NCBI RefSeq assembly: GCF_024437655.1
Contig: NZ_JANBVF010000009.1
Location: 62,001 to 126,000 of the forward strand
DNA: 64,000 nt
Direction: 5' to 3'
DNA from: Chitinolyticbacter albus
GTDB lineage: Bacteria > Pseudomonadota > Gammaproteobacteria > Burkholderiales > Chitinibacteraceae
Shown here: piece by piece, positions 38,708-48,618 of the stretch
Layout: every line of letters starts with the position of its first letter
Position numbering within the stretch: the first letter of the stretch is position 1
Notes under the pieces: generated by a model
What the model was told of the DNA's origin: nothing
Database searches by the model: none
The model's input: only the letters and a program-made list of their open reading frames with translations
Made by a program: the position numbers and the translations under genes

Positions 38708-39147
38708 TAGATCATCCGCGCCTTGACGAGTTTGCTGACCTCGCCCATGTCGGCGCGCCCGGCGAGCTGGGCCTTCAGGTCAGCCATGATTTTGCCCATG
38801 GCCGCCGGCGCCTTGCCGTGCGTGCCAATGACCGCATCAATGGCCGCGACCACTTCGGCCTCCGACAGGCGCTGCGGCATGAAGTCGAGCAGCACGGCCA
38901 CCTCGGCCTTTTCCTTGTCCGCGAGATCCTGGCGCTGTGCGGCCTCGTATTGCTCGATGCTGTCCTTGCGCTGCTTGAGCATCTTGTCGATCACTGCGAC
39001 GACGTCGGCATCGTTGAGCTCGATGCGCTCGTCGACTTCGCGTTGCTTGATCGCCGCCATCATCAGGCGGATCACGCCCAGCCGTTCGGTCTGGCGCTCC
39101 TTCATGGCGGTCTTCATTTCTTCCTGGATACGGGCCTTGAGGCTCAT
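38707..39147 (-). CDS. yqeY: YqeY/GatB-tail-like protein
   Basis: Protein of 146 residues of the YqeY family, related to the C-terminal tRNA-binding domain of GatB. The pattern SLKARIQEEMKTAMKERQTE, LGVIRLMMAAIKQREVDER and APAAMGKIMADLKAQLAGRA is characteristic. It commonly follows rpsU and precedes dnaG in proteobacteria; its function is unproven. I choose ATG 39147 with AGGAGTG upstream; the frame continues to 39207 over the rpsU terminator. Confidence 0.93.
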   Translation of the reverse strand: MSLKARIQEEMKTAMKERQTERLGVIRLMMAAIKQREVDERIELNDADVVAVIDKMLKQRKDSIEQYEAAQRQDLADKEKAEVAVLLDFMPQRLSEAEVVAAIDAVIGTHGKAPAAMGKIMADLKAQLAGRADMGEVSKLVKARMI

Positions 39148-39207
39148 GGACACTCCTGGGATAAGACAAGCGAGGCCGCTTAACGACGGCAATGGACACA
39201 AAGACAC

Positions 39208-39232
39208 AAAGGCCGCTCGATGGCGGCCTTTT
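39208..39232 (-). terminator. terminator/attenuator after rpsU
   Basis: AAAGGCCGC / GGCGGCCTTTT forms a hairpin 22 bp past the rpsU stop. It should reduce read-through into yqeY-dnaG-rpoD, as the internal terminator of this operon does in E. coli. Confidence 0.7.
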
Positions 39233-39253
39233 CAAACTCGAACGCGTCGAGTC

Positions 39254-39466
39254 TTAGTACAGCTTCGGCGGCAGCTGTTGGCTGCGCAGACGCTTGTAGT
39301 TGCGCTTCACGGCTGCAGCCAGCTTGCGCTTGCGTTCGGCAGTCGGCTTCTCGTAGAACTCGCGCGAACGCAGTTCGGTGAGCAGGCCAGTCTTTTCTAC
39401 CGAGCGCTTGAAGCGACGCATCGCAACTTCAAACGGCTCGTTTTCTTTAACGCGTACAGAAGGCAT
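39254..39466 (-). CDS. rpsU: 30S ribosomal protein S21
   Basis: Protein of 70 residues, full length for S21: [20 protein letters not shown], then [20 protein letters not shown] and a Lys/Arg-rich C-terminus ending in QQLPPKLY. It is the first gene of the macromolecular synthesis operon and is divergent from tsaD, the arrangement usual in beta- and gammaproteobacteria. Confidence 0.98.
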   Translation of the reverse strand: MPSVRVKENEPFEVAMRRFKRSVEKTGLLTELRSREFYEKPTAERKRKLAAAVKRNYKRLRSQQLPPKLY

Positions 39467-39504
39467 CGAGGCGAAATCCTGTTTGAACCAAGTGAGATTA
39501 CTTG

Positions 39505-39533
39505 AATAAAGGCGACGATTATCCTTCAGTCAA
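39505..39533 (-). promoter_or_regulatory. candidate sigma-70 promoter of the rpsU operon
   Basis: On the minus strand TTGACT (39528-39533) and TTTATT (39505-39510) are separated by 17 bp, 40-70 bp upstream of the rpsU ATG. Confidence 0.5.
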
Positions 39534-39617
39534 CAGGACATGTCAAAACCTTCTCTTTGCGTGCGGCCGGATAGCGGATTACGATGTTGCGTTTTCGCAC
39601 CTACGCAAGGCCGCCGC

Positions 39618-40631
39618 ATGCTGGTATTGGGGATCGAATCATCCTGCGATGAAACGGGTATCGCACTCTACCATACCGAGGCGGGCCTGTTGGCGCATCG
39701 CATCCATACGCAGATCGCCATGCATAGCGAGTATGGCGGCGTGGTGCCCGAACTGGCATCGCGCGACCATATCCGCCGCGCATTGCCGCTATTGGGCGCC
39801 TGCCTCGCCGAAGCGGACAAAGCGCTCGCCGACATCGACGCCATTGCCTACACGCAAGGGCCGGGCCTCGCCGGCGCGCTGCTGGTGGGCGCATCGGTCG
39901 CCAATGCGCTCGGTTTCGCGCTGCAAAAGCCGGTGGTCGGCGTTCATCATCTGGAAGGCCACCTGCTCTCGCCTCGGCTGGCCGATCCCAAGCCCGAGTT
40001 TCCTTTTGTCGCGCTGCTGGTCTCCGGCGGTCACACGCAACTGATGGCGGTGCATGGCGTGGGGCAGTACGAGCTGCTCGGCGAGACGGTCGACGACGCG
40101 GCCGGCGAAGCCTTCGACAAATCGGCCAAGCTGCTGGGCCTGGGCTACCCCGGCGGCCCGGCGCTATCGAAACTCGCCGACACCGGCAACGCCAGCCGCT
40201 TCAAGCTGCCGCGCCCCATGCTGCACTCGGGCGATCTCGACTTCAGCTTCTCGGGCCTCAAGACCGCCGTGCTCAAGCTCGTCACCGAGCAATCGCCGCT
40301 GGGCGACACCATGCGCGCCGATATCTGCGCGGCCTTTCAAGAAGCCATCGTCGAGGTGTTGCAGAAGAAATGCCTGGCGGCGCTGAAGCAGACGGGCATG
40401 ACACGACTGGTGATCGCCGGCGGCGTCGGCGCCAACCGCCAATTGCGCGCGGCGCTCGACGATGCGGCACAGCGCCATCGCTACACGGTGTTTTACCCGC
40501 CACTGGAACTTTGCACCGACAACGGCGCGATGATCGCGTACGCAGGCGCAATGCGCTTGCAGCACGCGGTATCCGGCTATGGCTATGGCGTGAAGCCGCG
40601 CTGGGATCTGGCAAGCCTTCCCGCAGCCTGA
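39618..40631 (+). CDS. tsaD: tRNA N6-threonylcarbamoyladenosine transferase
   Basis: TsaD, with TsaB and TsaE, transfers the threonylcarbamoyl group to A37 of ANN-decoding tRNAs, which include the isoleucine tRNA in this window. The 337-residue ASKHA-fold protein shows [17 protein letters not shown], the metal ligands in [38 protein letters not shown] and [12 protein letters not shown]. The ATG at 39618 is the family start; the frame is open to 39540 over the promoter region. Confidence 0.97.
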   Translation: MLVLGIESSCDETGIALYHTEAGLLAHRIHTQIAMHSEYGGVVPELASRDHIRRALPLLGACLAEADKALADIDAIAYTQGPGLAGALLVGASVANALGFALQKPVVGVHHLEGHLLSPRLADPKPEFPFVALLVSGGHTQLMAVHGVGQYELLGETVDDAAGEAFDKSAKLLGLGYPGGPALSKLADTGNASRFKLPRPMLHSGDLDFSFSGLKTAVLKLVTEQSPLGDTMRADICAAFQEAIVEVLQKKCLAALKQTGMTRLVIAGGVGANRQLRAALDDAAQRHRYTVFYPPLELCTDNGAMIAYAGAMRLQHAVSGYGYGVKPRWDLASLPAA

Positions 40632-40635
40632 ACCG

Positions 40636-41619
40636 CTACCGGTTCACGTCGACGACAAAGCGCCCGCGGTGGCGCCCTTCGAGGATGTCGTGCGCTTTGG
40701 CCAGACTATCGCCCAACCCGATCTCGGTGACGATGTTCTCCAACCCGGCGATATCGAGGTCGCGGGCCAGCCGCTGCCAGGCTTCGCTGCGCCTGGCGAG
40801 TGGCGCGTAGACGCTGTCGATACCGTAAAGCGCAACGCCGCGCAGGATGAAGGGCGCCACCGTCGCCGGCAGGTCCATACCCTGCGCCAGACCGCACGCT
40901 GCGACTGCGCCGCCGTAGCGCACCTGGGCGCAGGCGTTGGCCAGCGTGTGGCTGCCGGCGGTATCGATCACCGCGGCCCAGCGCTCCTGCTGCAGCGGCT
41001 TGCCGCCATGGGCGAATTCTTCGCGCTCGAGCACTTCGCGCGCGCCCAGTATCTGCAGGTAGGCACCCGCGTCGGCCTTGCCGGTGAGGGCCGCCACCTG
41101 GTAGCCCAGCCGAGCCAGCAGCATCACCGCGATCGAGCCAACCCCGCCGGTCGCCCCCGTTACCAGCACGCTGCCGCCGTCCGGGCGGATCCCGTGTCGC
41201 TCCAGCGCCAGCACGCACAGCATGGCGGTGTAGCCGGCCGTGCCCACCGCCATGGCCTGGCGCGGGGTGAACCCTTGCGGCAGCTTCACCAGCCAGTCGC
41301 CCATGAGGCGCGCCTTCTGCGCGAGACACCCCCAGTGCACCTCGCCGACACCCCAGCCGTTGAACACGACAAGATCACCCGGCACAAAATCGGGATGGTG
41401 CGATTCCAGTACTACGCCGGCCCCGTCGACACCTGGCACCATGGGCCAGGTGCGCACCACGGGCGAGCGATCGGTGATTGCCAGCGCGTCCTTGTAGTTG
41501 AGCGTCGAGTAATGCACGCCAACGAGCACGTCGCCGTCGGGCAGCATCACGTCGTCAAGTTCGGTCAGCTGGGCGTCGAAGTTACCATCCTCGCGCCTGA
41601 GCAACACCGTTTTAAACAT
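40636..41619 (-). CDS. acuI: acrylyl-CoA reductase AcuI / YhdH-type quinone oxidoreductase
   Basis: Medium-chain dehydrogenase/reductase of 327 residues without the structural zinc lobe. It has the YhdH/AcuI pattern: LNYKDALAITDRSPVVRTWP, VPGVDGAGVV, the LGTxG-like VGTAGYTAMLCVLALERHG, the NADPH Rossmann motif VTGATGGVGSIAVMLLARLG and the C-terminal HRGRFVVDVN. AcuI reduces acryloyl-CoA to propionyl-CoA with NADPH. The gene converges with tsaD, 4 bp apart. The symbol is given by similarity. Confidence 0.85.
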   Translation of the reverse strand: MFKTVLLRREDGNFDAQLTELDDVMLPDGDVLVGVHYSTLNYKDALAITDRSPVVRTWPMVPGVDGAGVVLESHHPDFVPGDLVVFNGWGVGEVHWGCLAQKARLMGDWLVKLPQGFTPRQAMAVGTAGYTAMLCVLALERHGIRPDGGSVLVTGATGGVGSIAVMLLARLGYQVAALTGKADAGAYLQILGAREVLEREEFAHGGKPLQQERWAAVIDTAGSHTLANACAQVRYGGAVAACGLAQGMDLPATVAPFILRGVALYGIDSVYAPLARRSEAWQRLARDLDIAGLENIVTEIGLGDSLAKAHDILEGRHRGRFVVDVNR

Positions 41620-41702
41620 GAGCCCCTCCGTATCCAGCGATTGACGCCACTCTCCCTGATTATCGATAACGATAGCCCCAACATCGACGAGGCACGATTG
41701 CG

Positions 41703-42221
41703 ATGAACCTGTACTTGCGGCTGATCTGGCTGCTACTCACCGCCCGCTGGCGAGCGCGTTGCGATCTGCTGGGCCCCTGCCGGCTGGCGCTACGCGTATG
41801 GCCGAACGATCTGGACCTGTATAGCCACGTGAACAATGGCCGCTACTACACGCTGCTCGATCTCGCGCGCACCGACCTGATGCTGCGCTCGGGCCTTGCC
41901 GGCAAGATCAGCGCGGCGGGCTGGTTTCCGGTTGTGACCTTGTCGACGATGCGCTACCGCAAGGCTTTGACGCTGTTCCAGCGCTTCGAGATCGAAACGT
42001 CGGTGCTCGGCTGGGACGAGCGCTCGGTATACCTGCAGCAACGCTTCTGGCAAGACAGCGAGATCGCCGCCTCCGCCGTGATCCAGGCGCGCTTCGTGCG
42101 CAAACAGGGCGGCTCGGTCCCCAGCAGCGAGTTGATGGCGCTGGCCGGACACCACGAGGCGCCCGCCCCGCTGCCACAGTGGCTGCAGGCCTGGGCGCTC
42201 GAGGCCGCCGATCCCAAATAG
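41703..42221 (+). CDS. 4HBT-family acyl-CoA thioesterase-like protein
   Basis: Protein of 172 residues with one N-terminal hydrophobic segment (MNLYLRLIWLLLTA) and a hot-dog fold containing WPNDLDLYSHVNNGRYYTLLDLARTDL, where the D..HVNN.. stretch is the 4-hydroxybenzoyl-CoA thioesterase active-site pattern. It resembles THEM6/YbgC-type thioesterases. The substrate is unknown. It is divergent from the AcuI gene (83-bp gap). Confidence 0.82.
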   Translation: MNLYLRLIWLLLTARWRARCDLLGPCRLALRVWPNDLDLYSHVNNGRYYTLLDLARTDLMLRSGLAGKISAAGWFPVVTLSTMRYRKALTLFQRFEIETSVLGWDERSVYLQQRFWQDSEIAASAVIQARFVRKQGGSVPSSELMALAGHHEAPAPLPQWLQAWALEAADPK

Positions 42222-42409
42222 CGTTCGCGGCAGGCCAGGCGCGGGTCCACGCATGGCGACACCCCTTTGCAGCGCACCCGTCGCAACGTCCATGGCTCGC
42301 CGGCTCACCGCACGGACCGGGCGGGCGTTGAGAGGTTCGGGCAATATTCAACATGACCATGTCAAGTCCGGCGCTACGATAGGGGACAATTCCCACACGG
42401 AGCGCGGCC

Positions 42410-42706
42410 ATGACCGAGTGCCACGAAATCCAGGCGCTGAACCTGATCCAGGCCATTTCCGGCATCAAGCTCAGCACGACACAGCTGCGCCAACTCATCG
42501 CCGAATCCCGGGGGCTGGCCAATGCCGTCGCCCACTGGCATGGCGAGCGCAGCGAGGCCGGACCGATTGCACAGGCGCTGGCGCAAACATTGCTGCAGCA
42601 GCCCTGGCCCATCGGCACCCTGGTGGAAAAGCAGGGTGAATTCATCAGCCGGCTGCAGGCGGCTGCGAGCGAGCGCGGTTACGACGTCGTACCGATCGCC
42701 GACTAG
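42410..42706 (+). CDS. small hypothetical protein
   Basis: Cytoplasmic protein of 98 residues, mostly helical by composition, without a motif I recognise (LNLIQAISGIKLSTTQLRQL, then LVEKQGEFISRLQAAASERG). GGAG precedes the ATG and codon use fits the neighbours, so it is probably real. It lies between a thioesterase and trmJ with no functional clue. Confidence 0.6.
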   Translation: MTECHEIQALNLIQAISGIKLSTTQLRQLIAESRGLANAVAHWHGERSEAGPIAQALAQTLLQQPWPIGTLVEKQGEFISRLQAAASERGYDVVPIAD

Positions 42707-42786
42707 GAGCGCGCGGATGCCGGCGGTAGAATCGCCCCTTTGCCGCTCCACCGTCCCCGGCTCGCCGCCGCCGCAGGTTGATCTCC

Positions 42787-43548
42787 ATGACCCAGAATCA
42801 CGACGAAGCACTATCCCGCATCCGGGTAGTGCTCTCGCATACCTCGCACCCAGGCAACATCGGTTCGACCGCCCGCGCCATGAAAACCATGGGCCTGTCG
42901 CGGCTTTATCTCGTCAACCCCAAGGAGTTTCCGTCGCCGGTCGCGAGTTCGCTGGCGTCCAGCGCCGACGATCTGCTCGAATCGGCCATCGTCGTCGACA
43001 GCATGGAAGCGGCGCTCGCCGGCACCACGATCCAGGTCGCGATGACCGCGCGCCGACGTGAACTGGTATTGCCGCTGCAGACGCCGCGCCAGTTGGCGCC
43101 CGAGCTGATCAACGAGGCCGCGCACGGTGGCGAGGTGGCGCTGGTGTTCGGCACCGAGATGAGCGGGCTCACCATCGACGAAGTACGGCTTTGCAATCGT
43201 CTGGTCACCATTCCCACCAGCCAGACTTATTCCAGCCTCAATCTGGCGCAAGCGGTGCAGGTGCTGACCTACGAGCTGCGCAGCACTCTGGACGACGATG
43301 TGAGCTGGCTTGCCGAGAAGCCCACTTACGCTTCGCACGAGCACGTCGAGCTATTTCTGGCTCACCTGGAAACCACGCTGTCGACCATCGGCTTTCTCAA
43401 GCCCTACGCGCCCAAGCGGCTGATGCCGCGGCTGCGCCGGCTTTTCCAGCGCACGCGGCTGGAACAGGAGGAAGTGGACATCCTGCGCGGCGTACTGCGC
43501 GCCACGCTGGAATACGGTGAGCATGCGGCGCAGAAGAAGGACGACTAG
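42787..43548 (+). CDS. trmJ: tRNA (cytidine/uridine-32-2'-O)-methyltransferase TrmJ
   Basis: SPOUT-class SAM-dependent methyltransferase of 253 residues that modifies position 32 of tRNAs. Motifs: VVLSHTSHPGNIGSTARAMK, MGLSRLYLVNP, VALVFGTEMSGLTIDEVRLC (SAM-binding knot) and IPTSQTYSSLNLAQAVQVL. The ATG at 42787 is preferred to an in-frame TTG at 42778. Confidence 0.93.
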   Translation: MTQNHDEALSRIRVVLSHTSHPGNIGSTARAMKTMGLSRLYLVNPKEFPSPVASSLASSADDLLESAIVVDSMEAALAGTTIQVAMTARRRELVLPLQTPRQLAPELINEAAHGGEVALVFGTEMSGLTIDEVRLCNRLVTIPTSQTYSSLNLAQAVQVLTYELRSTLDDDVSWLAEKPTYASHEHVELFLAHLETTLSTIGFLKPYAPKRLMPRLRRLFQRTRLEQEEVDILRGVLRATLEYGEHAAQKKDD

Positions 43549-43566
43549 GCCAGATTTCGAGTCCGC

Positions 43567-43866
43567 CTAGTTCGCTTTCCAAATCCCGTTTTCGCAGAAA
43601 CTGCGGCAAAGCTTCACCGCATCGGGTCCGGCTGAGCCGTCAGGCGCCAGCGCGAAGGTCTGCGCCGGTGGCGCCTCGTCGGTTGTGCTCACGGACTCTG
43701 GCGGCAGGTCCTCCTGCAATTGCGCATAAGGATTGAAGCTGCCCGGCTCCACCACCTCTCCCAACGCAGGGCCTTCCGAGTCGGCCCACTGCGGCTGCAC
43801 CGCATCGAGTGCCAGCACCGACACCGGCAGCACCAGCAACAACAGGATGGAAAAAACACGTGGCAT
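43567..43866 (-). CDS. small exported hypothetical protein
   Basis: Protein of 99 residues with a clean signal peptide (MPRVFSILLLLVLPVSVLA) and an acidic, Pro-rich mature part ending in KLCRSFCENGIWKAN with two Cys. No family is recognised. It converges with trmJ, whose stop is 18 bp away. Confidence 0.55.
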   Translation of the reverse strand: MPRVFSILLLLVLPVSVLALDAVQPQWADSEGPALGEVVEPGSFNPYAQLQEDLPPESVSTTDEAPPAQTFALAPDGSAGPDAVKLCRSFCENGIWKAN

Positions 43867-43966
43867 TTAGCCCTCCCCGGGTTTGGCGTTCGACCGTCGC
43901 ATTGTGCACCGCAGCGCAGCATCTCGCGCTCACCCTCGTCACCCATGCGGCACCGGTGGTCGGCGC

Positions 43967-45193
43967 TCACTCCAGATAGCGTCGCCCCCCGTAGCCGGTC
44001 AGCCCCATCACAAAACGCACCGCGCCGAAGCAGATCCAGACGAGACCGCGTAGCAGCAGGCCGGCGCGCGAAACCCGTTCCTGCGAGATCCGCCGCGAGT
44101 TGCTGGCGATATGGCGCCCGATGTCGGTGCGCAGCGCTTCGGCGACTGCAGGATCACGCACGAACAGATTTGCCTCTCGCGCCAGCAACAAGCTGAATGG
44201 ATCAAGGTTGCTCGACCCGACGGTGGCCCACTCCCCGTCGATCACCGCGGCCTTGGCATGCATGAATCCGGCTTGGTACTCGTAGATTTCCATGCCGGAC
44301 TGGAGAAAGCGCCGATAGTAAGCCCGGGTGGCCCAGTGCAGCAGGAAATGATCGACCTGGCCCTGCAGCAGCAACACCACGGTCACTCCGCGCGCCGCAG
44401 CCGCGCGCAGCGCATGGCGAAAGCGGTAGCCCGGCAGAAAATAGGCATTGGCGATCACGATCTCGCGCCGAGCGTGACGGATCGCATGCAGATAGGCGTG
44501 CTCGATGTCGTGGCGATGCCGCAGGTTATCGCGGATCGCGAACGAAGCGATCGCGTCGCCGCAAGGCGCCAGCTGCAGCGGAACGCGGCTCCTGGCCACC
44601 CAGTCCCGCTGCAACTGCACCCAGGCGGTGTGGCGCCACAACCGATCCGCCGCGGCGTGCATCTGCGCCAAGAGCGGCCCTTCCACGCGAAAGGCATAGT
44701 CATAGCGTGGCGCCAGCCGTAGCGGAGCCGGCTCCTGATCGGAGAGGATATTGATGCCGCCGACAAAGGCGACGCGCCCGTCGATCACCGTGAGCTTGCG
44801 ATGCAGCCGACGCAAGCGGCTCCGGTTGAGCGACAGCGGCCGGATGTCCGGGCGAAAGAACAGCAACCAGGCCCCGGCCGCCGCCAGCCGCTCCTGCCAG
44901 GCTGGTGCGAACGCCCTCGCGCCGAAACCATCGATCTGCAGCTTGACGTGCACCCCACGCCGCGCCGCATCCTCCAGCGCGCCAACCACGCGCTCGCCGA
45001 TATCGTCGTTTTCGAACAGATAGGTTTCAAGGAAGATTTCACGGCTCGCCATTTCGATTTCAGCGAGCAGCAGAGCAAAGAAATCGGCACCGTTGTAGAG
45101 CAAGCGTACCCGGTGACCGCCGGCATACGGCACCTTGATCGGGGGAGGAAATCGCCAGTGGCGCAAGTTCTGCAGCGACCGTGGCGGGCTCAT
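43967..45193 (-). CDS. clsB: cardiolipin synthase B-type phospholipase D family protein
   Basis: Protein of 408 residues with two HKD motifs: LHRKLTVIDGRVAFVGG and MHAKAAVIDGEWATVGSSNLD. The order and the N-terminal VRLLYNGADFFALLLAEIE match ClsB (YbhO), which makes cardiolipin from phosphatidylglycerol and a second phospholipid at the inner membrane. The C-terminus has a hydrophobic segment (GLVWICFGAVRFVMGLTGYG). ATG 45193 overlaps the stop of the upstream gene (ATGA), so the two are translationally coupled, as in the ybhP-ybhO arrangement of E. coli. Confidence 0.9.
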   Translation of the reverse strand: MSPPRSLQNLRHWRFPPPIKVPYAGGHRVRLLYNGADFFALLLAEIEMASREIFLETYLFENDDIGERVVGALEDAARRGVHVKLQIDGFGARAFAPAWQERLAAAGAWLLFFRPDIRPLSLNRSRLRRLHRKLTVIDGRVAFVGGINILSDQEPAPLRLAPRYDYAFRVEGPLLAQMHAAADRLWRHTAWVQLQRDWVARSRVPLQLAPCGDAIASFAIRDNLRHRHDIEHAYLHAIRHARREIVIANAYFLPGYRFRHALRAAAARGVTVVLLLQGQVDHFLLHWATRAYYRRFLQSGMEIYEYQAGFMHAKAAVIDGEWATVGSSNLDPFSLLLAREANLFVRDPAVAEALRTDIGRHIASNSRRISQERVSRAGLLLRGLVWICFGAVRFVMGLTGYGGRRYLE

Positions 45194-45984
45194 CGGCCCT
45201 CCTCGCGGCGCAGCAGCTGCGCATACAAGGGAGCGTGGTCGGACAGCATCGTCCACGGCTTGCCCGCCAGCACATCGGCGGCCTCGATCTCCATGCCGCG
45301 CACATAAATGCGATCGAGCGTGAGCACGGGCAATCGTGCCGGAAAGCTCTTGGCGGGGTAGCCGTGTTTCTGCTCGAACGCCTCGGCCAGGCCGAGTTCG
45401 GCATGCAGGAACGGCGTGGCCTCGCGTCGCCAGTCGTTGAAATCCCCGGCCAGGATCATGGGCGACGTCATCGGTACTTCGGCATGCACGTATTCGGCCA
45501 GCAGCCGCAGTTGTTGCCGCCGGTCCGCCGCGCGCAGGTTCAGGTGGACCGACAGTGCGTGCAAGGGGCGCTGCCAGCCCGGCACCTCCAGCACCGCATG
45601 CAAGAGGCCGCGCTGCTCGTAACGGTGCAGCGTCAGATCGTGATTGTCCCAGCGCCGCACCGGAAAGCGCGATAGCAAGGCATTGCCGTGATGCCCATGC
45701 CGATGGCTGGCATTGCGGCCATACAACGCGATCAGCTCGTCGCCGGCCAGGTACTCATGCTGCGGGCCCGCAGGCCAGGTGGAAAACCGGCGCTGCTTGG
45801 CCAGATGCTCGCCCTGCACCTCCTGTAACAGCACGATATCGGGCGCCAGCGCCGAGAGCGCGTTGCGCACGTCGTGCACCACCAGCCGCCGGTTCAGCGC
45901 CGACAGGCCTTTGTGGATGTTGTAGGAGGCAACCCGCAGTGCTTCTTTCAATCGAAACGACACCTTGGCTTGTTGAGAAACCAA
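45190..45984 (-). CDS. endonuclease/exonuclease/phosphatase-family protein (YbhP-like)
   Basis: Protein of about 264 residues of the EEP fold: VASYNIHKGLSAL, DIVLLQEVQGEH (metal-binding Glu), ALSVHLNL, LAGDFNDWR and the catalytic C-terminal LSDHAPLYAQL. Its partner clsB suggests a phosphodiesterase role in phospholipid metabolism rather than DNA repair (inference). The start is uncertain: the longest frame opens with TTG at 45984, and a GTG at 45963 or TTG at 45951 would also keep the domain. No good ATG is present. Confidence 0.82.
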   Translation of the reverse strand: MVSQQAKVSFRLKEALRVASYNIHKGLSALNRRLVVHDVRNALSALAPDIVLLQEVQGEHLAKQRRFSTWPAGPQHEYLAGDELIALYGRNASHRHGHHGNALLSRFPVRRWDNHDLTLHRYEQRGLLHAVLEVPGWQRPLHALSVHLNLRAADRRQQLRLLAEYVHAEVPMTSPMILAGDFNDWRREATPFLHAELGLAEAFEQKHGYPAKSFPARLPVLTLDRIYVRGMEIEAADVLAGKPWTMLSDHAPLYAQLLRREEGR

Positions 45985-46065
45985 TATCGGACATTTCTCG
46001 GTACTTAACTTTTACGAGATCAGTGCCGGTCTAACATTTTCATAGTAATTAGCGCTGTTTGGACA

Positions 46066-46099
46066 GCAAAAAGCCGGCTCGAAACAGCCGGCTTTTTGC
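46066..46099. terminator. bidirectional Rho-independent terminator
   Basis: GCAAAAAGCCGGCT / AGCCGGCTTTTTGC forms a 14-bp stem with a 6-base loop. It lies 15 bp past the htpX stop on the minus strand. Confidence 0.85.
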
Positions 46100-46113
46100 C
46101 TTGACAGTATCCC

Positions 46114-47001
46114 TCAGCCGGCGCGTGTCTGCAGCGCGGCGATACGCTCCGGAATGCTGGGGTGACTGGCGAACAACGCCATCAAACCGTGGCCGCCGCC
46201 GGCGATGCCGGACGCTGCCATATTGGCCGGCAGCACACCTGCTTCCAGTCCGCCCAGGCGTTGCAGCGCGGCGATCATCGGCCGTGGCGTACCCAGGATG
46301 CGGGCGGCGCCCTCGTCGGCACGGTATTCGCGGTGGCGCGAGAAGTAGGCGACGACCACGCTTGCCAGGATGCCAAACACGATCTCGCAGACGATGACGG
46401 TGACAAAGAAGCCTATGCCCTGCCCGGCCTGGGCGTTGTCATCGTTGCGCTTGAGGAAGGAGTCGACAAAAAAGCCGACCACGCGCGCCAGGAAGAACAC
46501 GAAGGTATTCACCACGCCCTGGATCAGCGTCAGCGTGACCATGTCGCCATTGGCGACGTGGGCGATCTCGTGCGCCAGCACCGCTTCGACTTCGTCGCGG
46601 TTCATCGTCTGCAACAGACCGGTCGACACGGCGACCAGCGAATTGCTTTTCGACGGCCCGGTGGCAAAGGCGTTGGGTGCGCCGTCGTAGATCGCCACTT
46701 CCGGCATCGGGATATTGGCGCGTTGCGCCAGTTTGCCCACCGTTTCCACCAGCCAGGCCTCGGCCTGGTTGCGCGGCGTTTCGATCACCTGCGCGCCGGT
46801 GCTCCACTTGGCCATCATCTTGGAGATGGCAAGCGAGATAAAGGCGCCACCAAAACCGAAGATAGCCGCCATCACCAAGAGGGCGCCCAGGTTGAGACCA
46901 TTGGCGGTCAGGTAGCGGTTCACGCCCAAGAGGCTCGCCACGATGCTGAGCACCAGCATCACGGCAATATTGGTCGCGATCAGCAGAATCACGCGTTTCA
47001 T
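46114..47001 (-). CDS. htpX: membrane zinc metalloprotease HtpX
   Basis: M48B protease of the inner membrane, part of envelope-stress quality control. The 295-residue protein has two N-terminal helices ([40 protein letters not shown]), the HEIAH zinc site in [18 protein letters not shown], two further hydrophobic segments and the third ligand region [14 protein letters not shown] 47001 gives the canonical [14 protein letters not shown] start. It follows the CorC-like gene by 50 bp on the same strand. Confidence 0.96.
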   Translation of the reverse strand: MKRVILLIATNIAVMLVLSIVASLLGVNRYLTANGLNLGALLVMAAIFGFGGAFISLAISKMMAKWSTGAQVIETPRNQAEAWLVETVGKLAQRANIPMPEVAIYDGAPNAFATGPSKSNSLVAVSTGLLQTMNRDEVEAVLAHEIAHVANGDMVTLTLIQGVVNTFVFFLARVVGFFVDSFLKRNDDNAQAGQGIGFFVTVIVCEIVFGILASVVVAYFSRHREYRADEGAARILGTPRPMIAALQRLGGLEAGVLPANMAASGIAGGGHGLMALFASHPSIPERIAALQTRAG

Positions 47002-47050
47002 TGGTTTCCCCCGTTGACTGGACTGCGGGCCTTGCGGGCCCATCGCGCAT

Positions 47051-48367
47051 TCAGACCGCGTCGCTGTTCGCAGGTTCACTATCGTGCACGATGCGGCTCG
47101 CCAAGACTTTGTCGATGCGCTTGCCGTCCATATCGACCACCTCCAGGCGCCAGTTCTCCCAGGTAGCGATGTCGGCTGTGTGCGGCAGGCGCCCCAACAG
47201 CAACATCATCATGCCGGAGAGGGTGTGGTAGCGACCCTTGTCCTCTTCGGGCACGGCAGCGAGCTCGAGCTTGTCCTTGAGCTCGGGGATGGGGATCAGC
47301 CCATCGAGCAGCCAGGAACCGTCCTCGCGCGCCACGGCCCAGGCGTTCTCGGTGTCATGCGGCATGAACTCGCCGGTGATCACCTCGAGCACGTCCTGCA
47401 GCGTGACAAGGCCCTGCACTTCGCCGTATTCGTCGACGACGAAGATCATCTCGACGCCGGAGGCGCGAATCTGCTCCAACAGCTCCATGCCGGTCAGCGT
47501 CTCGGGCACGAATACCGCCGGACGCAAGGGCGTCTGCATCAGGTCGACCGCCTTGCCCGCCAGCGTCTGCTGCAACAGATCCTTGGCGCTGACGATGCCC
47601 AGCACATTGGCCAGGCCACCCCGGCAGACCGGGAAGCGGGTGTAATCGGCCTCGGCCACCTTGGCGACGTTGACCTGCGCCTCGTCGTCGAGATCGAGAT
47701 AAACGATGTCGGCGCGCGGAATCATCAGCGAGGCGATCTGGCGATCGTCGAGGCGGAACACGTTGCGTAAGAGCGCGTGTTCGTTTTCCTCGATCACGCC
47801 GGCTTCGGAGCCCTCCTCCAGCATGGCGTGGATTTCATCCTCGGTGACGCTGGGGCCCACCTTGCCCTTGATGCCCAGCACGCGCATCACGGCCCGGGTC
47901 GATACCGACAGCAGCAGCACGAAGGGGCGGGTGATGAAGGCCAGGCCCTCCATCGGCCGCGACACCAGTCGGGCGATGGCCTCCGGATTCATCTGGCCGA
48001 TGCGCTTGGGTACGAGTTCACCCAGCACGATGGCGAAATAGGTAACGACGGCCACCACGATAAACAGCGCCAGCGGATCGCTGACATGCTGCGGCACGCC
48101 ATAGGTTTGCAGCCAGTCGGCAAAGGGCTCAGCCAGTGCGGCTTCGCCCATGATGCCGGACAGCACACCGATCGAGGTGATGCCGATCTGGATGGTGGAA
48201 AGAAAACGGGTGGGATCGTCGCCCAGCTTGATCGCAGCGGCGGCGGACACGTCGCCGTTCTCGGCGAGCTTGGCCAGACGTGCGCGCCGCGCGGTAACGA
48301 GCGCGATCTCGGACATGGCGAACACGCCATTGAGCAGGATCAGGCCGAACAGGATCAGGATTTCCAC
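47051..48367 (-). CDS. CNNM/HlyC-CorC family transporter-like protein with CBS pair
   Basis: Protein of 438 residues: a DUF21/CNNM membrane domain with about four helices (residues 1-190, e.g. [20 protein letters not shown]), two CBS domains ([16 protein letters not shown] and [20 protein letters not shown]) and a C-terminal CorC/HlyC transporter-associated domain. Such proteins are implicated in Mg2+/Co2+ homeostasis. The start is GTG 48367, seven bases after GGAGG; no ATG fits. A GC-rich leader of about 240 bp with a GGGG/CCCC hairpin precedes it. Confidence 0.88.
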   Translation of the reverse strand: MEILILFGLILLNGVFAMSEIALVTARRARLAKLAENGDVSAAAAIKLGDDPTRFLSTIQIGITSIGVLSGIMGEAALAEPFADWLQTYGVPQHVSDPLALFIVVAVVTYFAIVLGELVPKRIGQMNPEAIARLVSRPMEGLAFITRPFVLLLSVSTRAVMRVLGIKGKVGPSVTEDEIHAMLEEGSEAGVIEENEHALLRNVFRLDDRQIASLMIPRADIVYLDLDDEAQVNVAKVAEADYTRFPVCRGGLANVLGIVSAKDLLQQTLAGKAVDLMQTPLRPAVFVPETLTGMELLEQIRASGVEMIFVVDEYGEVQGLVTLQDVLEVITGEFMPHDTENAWAVAREDGSWLLDGLIPIPELKDKLELAAVPEEDKGRYHTLSGMMMLLLGRLPHTADIATWENWRLEVVDMDGKRIDKVLASRIVHDSEPANSDAV

Positions 48368-48618
48368 GACGCACCTCCGCACGATTCAGCAGCACACAAG
48401 GGCCGGCGGGTGGAGGGGTCGGTGCCGGCTGACAGGAAGGCAGCGGCCAAAGGGGATGCGGGCAACAGCCCGCGGCGCGCGGTGACGCGCCAAGATCGAG
48501 GTCGACTCATACGCGGGGACTGGACAGGCCCCGTTACTCCTTTGCTACATGGCAAACAGCGCTGAATCTACCGCATTTTCTCCAGCATGTCTGCCGCGCC
48601 TCCATGTCAAAAGCATAT

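Noticed and set aside
48368-48560. Possible riboswitch (yybP-ykoY-like) in the leader of the CorC-like gene
   Set aside because: AGGAGTAACGGGG and a GGGG/CCCC hairpin are suggestive, but the second conserved loop is not recognisable. A covariance-model search would decide; I do not call it.
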